A stretch of 10,902 nucleotides of DNA, taken from the NCBI GenBank assembly GCA_028284565.1, contig JANQRM010000496.1, positions 1-10,902 on the forward strand. Direction: 5' to 3'. Both the position numbers and the translations under genes were made by a program. A model generated the notes under the pieces. The model was not told the origin of the DNA, ran no database searches, and saw only the letters and a program-made list of their open reading frames with translations. Source of the DNA: Anaerolineae bacterium (lineage in GTDB: Bacteria; Chloroflexota; Anaerolineae; Aggregatilineales; Phototrophicaceae). This document shows, one piece after another, positions 8,081 to 10,902 of this stretch. Every line of letters begins with the position of its first letter. The stretch's first letter is position 1.

Positions 8081-8908
8081 ATGGAAGAACTGATCAAGAT
8101 TCTTATTCTGGGTGTGGTAGAAGGGCTAACCGAATTCCTGCCGATTTCATCGACGGGGCATCTGATTGTCGCAACGGAAGTCTTGAATTTTGAGAATAAC
8201 TTGGGTTCAACGTTTGAGATTTTTATCCAAATCGGTGCGGTGATTGCCGTGATTGCTTATTATCGAGCCGATTTTCTCAATCAGGCACGGACCATCAAAA
8301 AAGACTCGAATGTGCAACGCTTATGGTTGGGTATCGTTGTGGCATTTATTCCAGCTGCCGTGCTGGGAGTTCTGTTTGAAGATCAGATTGATGCCGTGTT
8401 ATTCTCACCAACCGTCGTTGCCATTTCACTTATTATTGGTGGGATTATCTTCATCATTGTTGAGCGTTCACCTTTAACTCGTGATACGGAATCTTCAGAA
8501 AATGATGAGGCTCAAACACTGACTGATGTCACCCTCAAGCAAGCATTTCTCATCGGCGTTGTGCAAACTTTTGCCTTAGTCCCCGGCGTGTCTCGCTCTG
8601 GTGCATCCATTATCGGGGGAATGGTATCCGGATTGCATCGTAAAGTCGCAACGCAGTTTTCATTTTATCTAGCGATACCGACTTTAGGTGGCGCAACTGT
8701 CTATAAATTTGTGCAATCCATAGATGGTATGTCGGGTACGGATTTGGTCTATTTAATACTTGGTGCGGTGATATCGGGTATTGTCGCATGGTTGTCCATT
8801 GGTTGGTTGTTGCGCTATGTCTCTAGCAACAGCTTCATTCCCTTCGGCTACTATCGGATATTTGCAGGCATTGTCATTTTACTCCTCATATTAGGGGGTG
8901 TCCTTTAG
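8081..8908 (+). CDS. uppP: Undecaprenyl-diphosphatase (UppP/BacA family)
   Basis: The 275-residue integral membrane enzyme dephosphorylates undecaprenyl diphosphate to the monophosphate carrier used for peptidoglycan and other wall polymers; extra copies give bacitracin resistance. Both active-site motifs are intact. EGLTEFLPISSTGH (14-27) aligns with E. coli BacA, putting the catalytic Glu pair at 14 and 18, Ser at 24 and His at 27. PGVSRSGASI carries the essential Arg at 172. Length and about eight membrane segments are normal, and the hydrophilic loop near 150-165 is acidic. AGGGA at 8071-8075 supports the ATG. It lies 10 bases after crcB and should be cotranscribed from the promoter at 7610. 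Confidence 0.97.
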   Translation: MEELIKILILGVVEGLTEFLPISSTGHLIVATEVLNFENNLGSTFEIFIQIGAVIAVIAYYRADFLNQARTIKKDSNVQRLWLGIVVAFIPAAVLGVLFEDQIDAVLFSPTVVAISLIIGGIIFIIVERSPLTRDTESSENDEAQTLTDVTLKQAFLIGVVQTFALVPGVSRSGASIIGGMVSGLHRKVATQFSFYLAIPTLGGATVYKFVQSIDGMSGTDLVYLILGAVISGIVAWLSIGWLLRYVSSNSFIPFGYYRIFAGIVILLLILGGVL

Positions 8909-8909
8909 C

Positions 8910-8949
8910 ACAACTAAAACATTAATTTTTGTGTCTGTATTTTGGTTGT
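8910..8949. repeat. Imperfect inverted repeat between uppP and the hybrid kinase
   Basis: acaactaaaa (8910-8919) pairs with ttttggttgt (8940-8949) with one G-T wobble, across a 20-base A/T-rich loop. It sits two bases after the uppP stop codon. The stem is A/T-rich and no T-run follows, so it is not a standard terminator. It may be a weak attenuator or mRNA 3' end, with partial read-through into the next gene. I see no convincing promoter for that gene in the 85-base gap. Confidence 0.3.
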
Positions 8950-8993
8950 AAGATAAGCCTAAAGCAAATCAATGTGTATGCAGGGACATAAAC

Positions 8994-10097
8994 ATGCCAA
9001 AAATACTGGTCATTGAAGATGCAGATGATTTACGTGAAGATGTCGTCGAGATGTTGTCGATTGAGGGCTACGATGTCGATGGTGTTGAAAATGGTAAGCT
9101 CGGTGTCGAAAAAGCCATGAATCACCCTCCAGATTTGATTGTCTGCGACATTATGATGCCAGAATTGGATGGTTTTGGTGTATTAGAATCCCTGCAACAG
9201 TATCCGCATACAAAAAACATTCCTTTTATCTTTGTAACCGCCAAAACAGACCGTATTGATATGCGTCAAGGCATGAATCTGGGCGCAGATGATTATGTGA
9301 CCAAACCCTTCAAAGTGGATGAACTGCTGACCAGTATCGAAACTCGCTTGCAACGTTCGCGTGACCGCTGGGAATTGGCTTCGGCAGATATGGCGTTGTT
9401 ACGCGAGAACATCATGGCGGCATTGCCTCATGAACTCCGCACCCCCTTAAATTCAATCATTGGTTTTTCCGATATGCTCATTTCTGAGGCAGATTCCATC
9501 AAGCCGGATCAAATTCGGTCATGGGCGCAACATATTAACAGTTCAGCTAATCGCTTACATCGTCTGACTGAGAATTATCTCTATTATGCTCGTATTGAAC
9601 TGATGCGACGTTCTCCAGAGAATTTTGATGACATTTTGAATGCACAGCTCTTCGATGCACATATGAGTGTCGAATTCTATGCTTTGCAACATGCCGAACA
9701 TTATCAACGTGGCGATGACTTGCAAATCGAATTGAATCCCGCACCTGTTATCCGTATGAGCGACCCCTACCTGCGTAAAGTCGTAGAAGAATTGGTTGAC
9801 AATGCGCTCAAGTTCTCTGAAGAAGGCACGCCCGTTTATATTTCGGCAGAAATTGACCGCGATATGTATAAGATAACGGTGCAAGATCAAGGCCGCGGGA
9901 TGAAACCTGAACAAGTCCAAGCGGTTGGTGCTTATATGCAATTTGACCGCTGGTATCATGAGCAACAAGGGATGGGCTTGGGCTTAATCATCAGTCGTAC
10001 ACTAGCAGAAATCTTCGGCGGAGAATTATTGATTACGAGTGTTTCAGACGAGGGGACAACTGCCTGCGTCAAATTCCCAATTTTAGATGCAAGTTAA
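8994..10097 (+). CDS. Sensor-less hybrid kinase: N-terminal REC, then HisKA and HATPase_c
   Basis: The 367-residue cytoplasmic protein starts with a complete receiver domain (about 2-120): acidic pair Glu8/Asp9, phospho-acceptor Asp52 in CDIMMPELDG, Thr82, and Lys104 in TKPF. A short helix joins it to a HisKA dimerisation domain with PHELRTPLNSIIGFSDML, phospho-His146. The ATPase domain has the N box (EELVDNALKF, Asn270), G1 (DQGRGM, 298-303) and G2 (GMGLG, 326-330), so it should be active. There is no signal peptide, membrane helix, PAS or GAF domain, so input most likely comes by phosphotransfer to Asp52 from another kinase. No cognate output regulator lies nearby. AGGGA at 8982-8986 supports the ATG. 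Confidence 0.95.
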   Translation: MPKILVIEDADDLREDVVEMLSIEGYDVDGVENGKLGVEKAMNHPPDLIVCDIMMPELDGFGVLESLQQYPHTKNIPFIFVTAKTDRIDMRQGMNLGADDYVTKPFKVDELLTSIETRLQRSRDRWELASADMALLRENIMAALPHELRTPLNSIIGFSDMLISEADSIKPDQIRSWAQHINSSANRLHRLTENYLYYARIELMRRSPENFDDILNAQLFDAHMSVEFYALQHAEHYQRGDDLQIELNPAPVIRMSDPYLRKVVEELVDNALKFSEEGTPVYISAEIDRDMYKITVQDQGRGMKPEQVQAVGAYMQFDRWYHEQQGMGLGLIISRTLAEIFGGELLITSVSDEGTTACVKFPILDAS

Positions 10098-10116
10098 AAC
10101 TCGTTGCTCTCTATTT

Positions 10117-10144
10117 GTGACAATTCTAGAATCACGGCTATAAT
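10117..10144 (+). promoter_or_regulatory. Promoter with operator-like palindrome before the LysM lipoprotein gene
   Basis: GTGACA (10117-10122, five of six to TTGACA) and a perfect TATAAT (10139-10144) are 16 bases apart. The spacer contains a perfect 10-base palindrome, attctagaat (10123-10132), with outer GTGA and TCAC half-sites at 10117 and 10132, which suggests a regulator site. Transcription would start near 10151 and give a leader of about 46 bases. The leader contains a small CGGG/CCCG hairpin just before the ribosome binding site. Confidence 0.7.
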
Positions 10145-10182
10145 AGGGCTGTGATGGTCTTGTCGCCGGGTAACCATGCCCG

Positions 10183-10190
10183 AAGGAGAG
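10183..10190 (+). promoter_or_regulatory. Shine-Dalgarno that selects a TTG start
   Basis: AAGGAGAG lies with its GGAG core eight bases before TTG at 10197. No ATG or GTG occurs in that frame at a suitable distance. The codons that follow encode a basic N-terminus and a lipoprotein signal, so this site decides the start. Confidence 0.75.
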
Positions 10191-10196
10191 ATAACA

Positions 10197-10902
10197 TTGA
10201 ATCGAAAACAATTTTCTTATACGCGCTTATTGACCAGTTGTGTCGTACTTATTTTAGTGGCGGCGGGCTGTTTTCAAGGTCAGGTTGATGGTGGCTTACA
10301 GTCTGACCCGGTATCCCAATTACTCCCATCGGATACCCCAATTCCGACGAATACGGACGCACCAGAGAGTCCAACCCCGAGTCCGACGAAAGAAGATGTT
10401 GTTGCCACAGATACACCAGAGCCAACTCAGCAATCCGTCCAAAATGTGGGCGCGGCGACGAGTGTGGCACAAGTTCCATCGGAAACCCCCGATCAATTTG
10501 CTATTCAAGCGACTCAGTTATTGATTCAACTGACGGAAACCGCCGCCTTTGAAGCCACTTCGACGGCTCTTGCCTTAGGGATTGGCTCATCACCGACTCC
10601 GTCGCCGACTCCTACGGTTCCCGGTGCGCCAACTCAGGCTCCGGTTGTTCCGGGTGCAAATTGTGTACATGAAGTACGGTCTGGAGAGACTTTGTTCCGA
10701 CTCTCGCTAAATTATGGCGTTCCAGTGGTTGACATTGCGAATGCGAGTGGTGTTGCGAACGTCAATATCATTTCAATTGGACAACGGCTGACGATTCCGG
10801 GTTGTGGTACAACAGGTTTCTTGCCACCCGCTACGTCTACACCCTCACCAACACCAACGCCTATTGGTTTTGGAACCGACCCGAATGCACAGGGCGCGGT
10901 TG
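10197..10902 (+). CDS. LysM-domain lipoprotein with P/T-rich linkers (3' partial, TTG start)
   Basis: From TTG at 10197 the frame stays open to the window end, giving 235 residues. The N-terminus is a lipoprotein signal: MNRKQFSYTR, a hydrophobic run, then LVAAGC with the lipid-modified Cys at 25. A long linker rich in Pro, Thr, Ser and Ala follows, with PSPTPT-type runs. A single LysM domain covers 156-203 (VRSGETLFRLSLNYGVP, then an SIGQRLTIP end), flanked by Cys156 and Cys203, which may form a disulphide. LysM binds GlcNAc-containing glycans such as peptidoglycan, so it probably tethers to the wall from the outer membrane face. Another P/T linker begins near 210, and at least one further domain may lie beyond the edge. 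The strong promoter upstream suggests its own transcription. Confidence 0.88.
   Translation, partial: MNRKQFSYTRLLTSCVVLILVAAGCFQGQVDGGLQSDPVSQLLPSDTPIPTNTDAPESPTPSPTKEDVVATDTPEPTQQSVQNVGAATSVAQVPSETPDQFAIQATQLLIQLTETAAFEATSTALALGIGSSPTPSPTPTVPGAPTQAPVVPGANCVHEVRSGETLFRLSLNYGVPVVDIANASGVANVNIISIGQRLTIPGCGTTGFLPPATSTPSPTPTPIGFGTDPNAQGAV

Noticed and set aside
10249..10524. Short ORFs on both strands over the start of the LysM gene
   Set aside because: They overlap the lipobox and P/T-rich linker of the TTG-started lipoprotein and look like frame shadows of that low-complexity sequence.

Overview
The window reads as a chromosomal stretch of a free-living bacterium, most likely Chloroflexota (Anaerolineae-like). 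That is an inference from protein style: a Ser/Thr kinase fused to an FHA domain and a long Ca2+-repeat ectodomain, P/T-rich LysM lipoproteins, and sensor-less REC-histidine kinases. No rRNA or other taxonomic marker is present. Base composition is moderate, about 48-53% G+C in sampled lines, with AT-richer patches. I see no tRNA, rRNA, CRISPR array, insertion sequence or phage gene.

Layout. (1) Positions 1-4255, plus strand: the 3' part of a very large membrane protein. It contains the C-lobe of a Hanks-type Ser/Thr kinase, an FHA domain, Ig-like cytoplasmic segments, one transmembrane helix, four 22-residue thrombospondin-type-3 Ca2+ repeats, a Gln/Ala/Thr-rich linker and six Calx-beta repeats. 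An intrinsic terminator follows. (2) Positions 4304-7505, minus strand: a secreted protein with a predicted beta-propeller-like fold, which converges on the kinase, and upstream of it a tight two-gene unit (MFS transporter, then a stand-alone B3/4 domain protein, with 1 nt between them). (3) Positions 7666-10902, plus strand, divergent from the MFS gene: crcB (fluoride channel) and uppP (undecaprenyl-diphosphatase) behind a near-consensus promoter, then a REC-HisKA-HATPase hybrid kinase. Last comes the 5' part of a LysM lipoprotein that starts at TTG, has its own strong promoter and runs off the window.

How they fit together. Several products act at the cell surface: the receptor-like kinase, the secreted protein, UppP for lipid-carrier recycling and the LysM lipoprotein. 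Their shared neighbourhood does not prove shared function. The most unusual items are the kinase with a Ca2+-repeat, disulphide-patterned ectodomain, the B3/4-MFS pair and the crcB-uppP pair. I do not see a clearly new defence or mobile system here.
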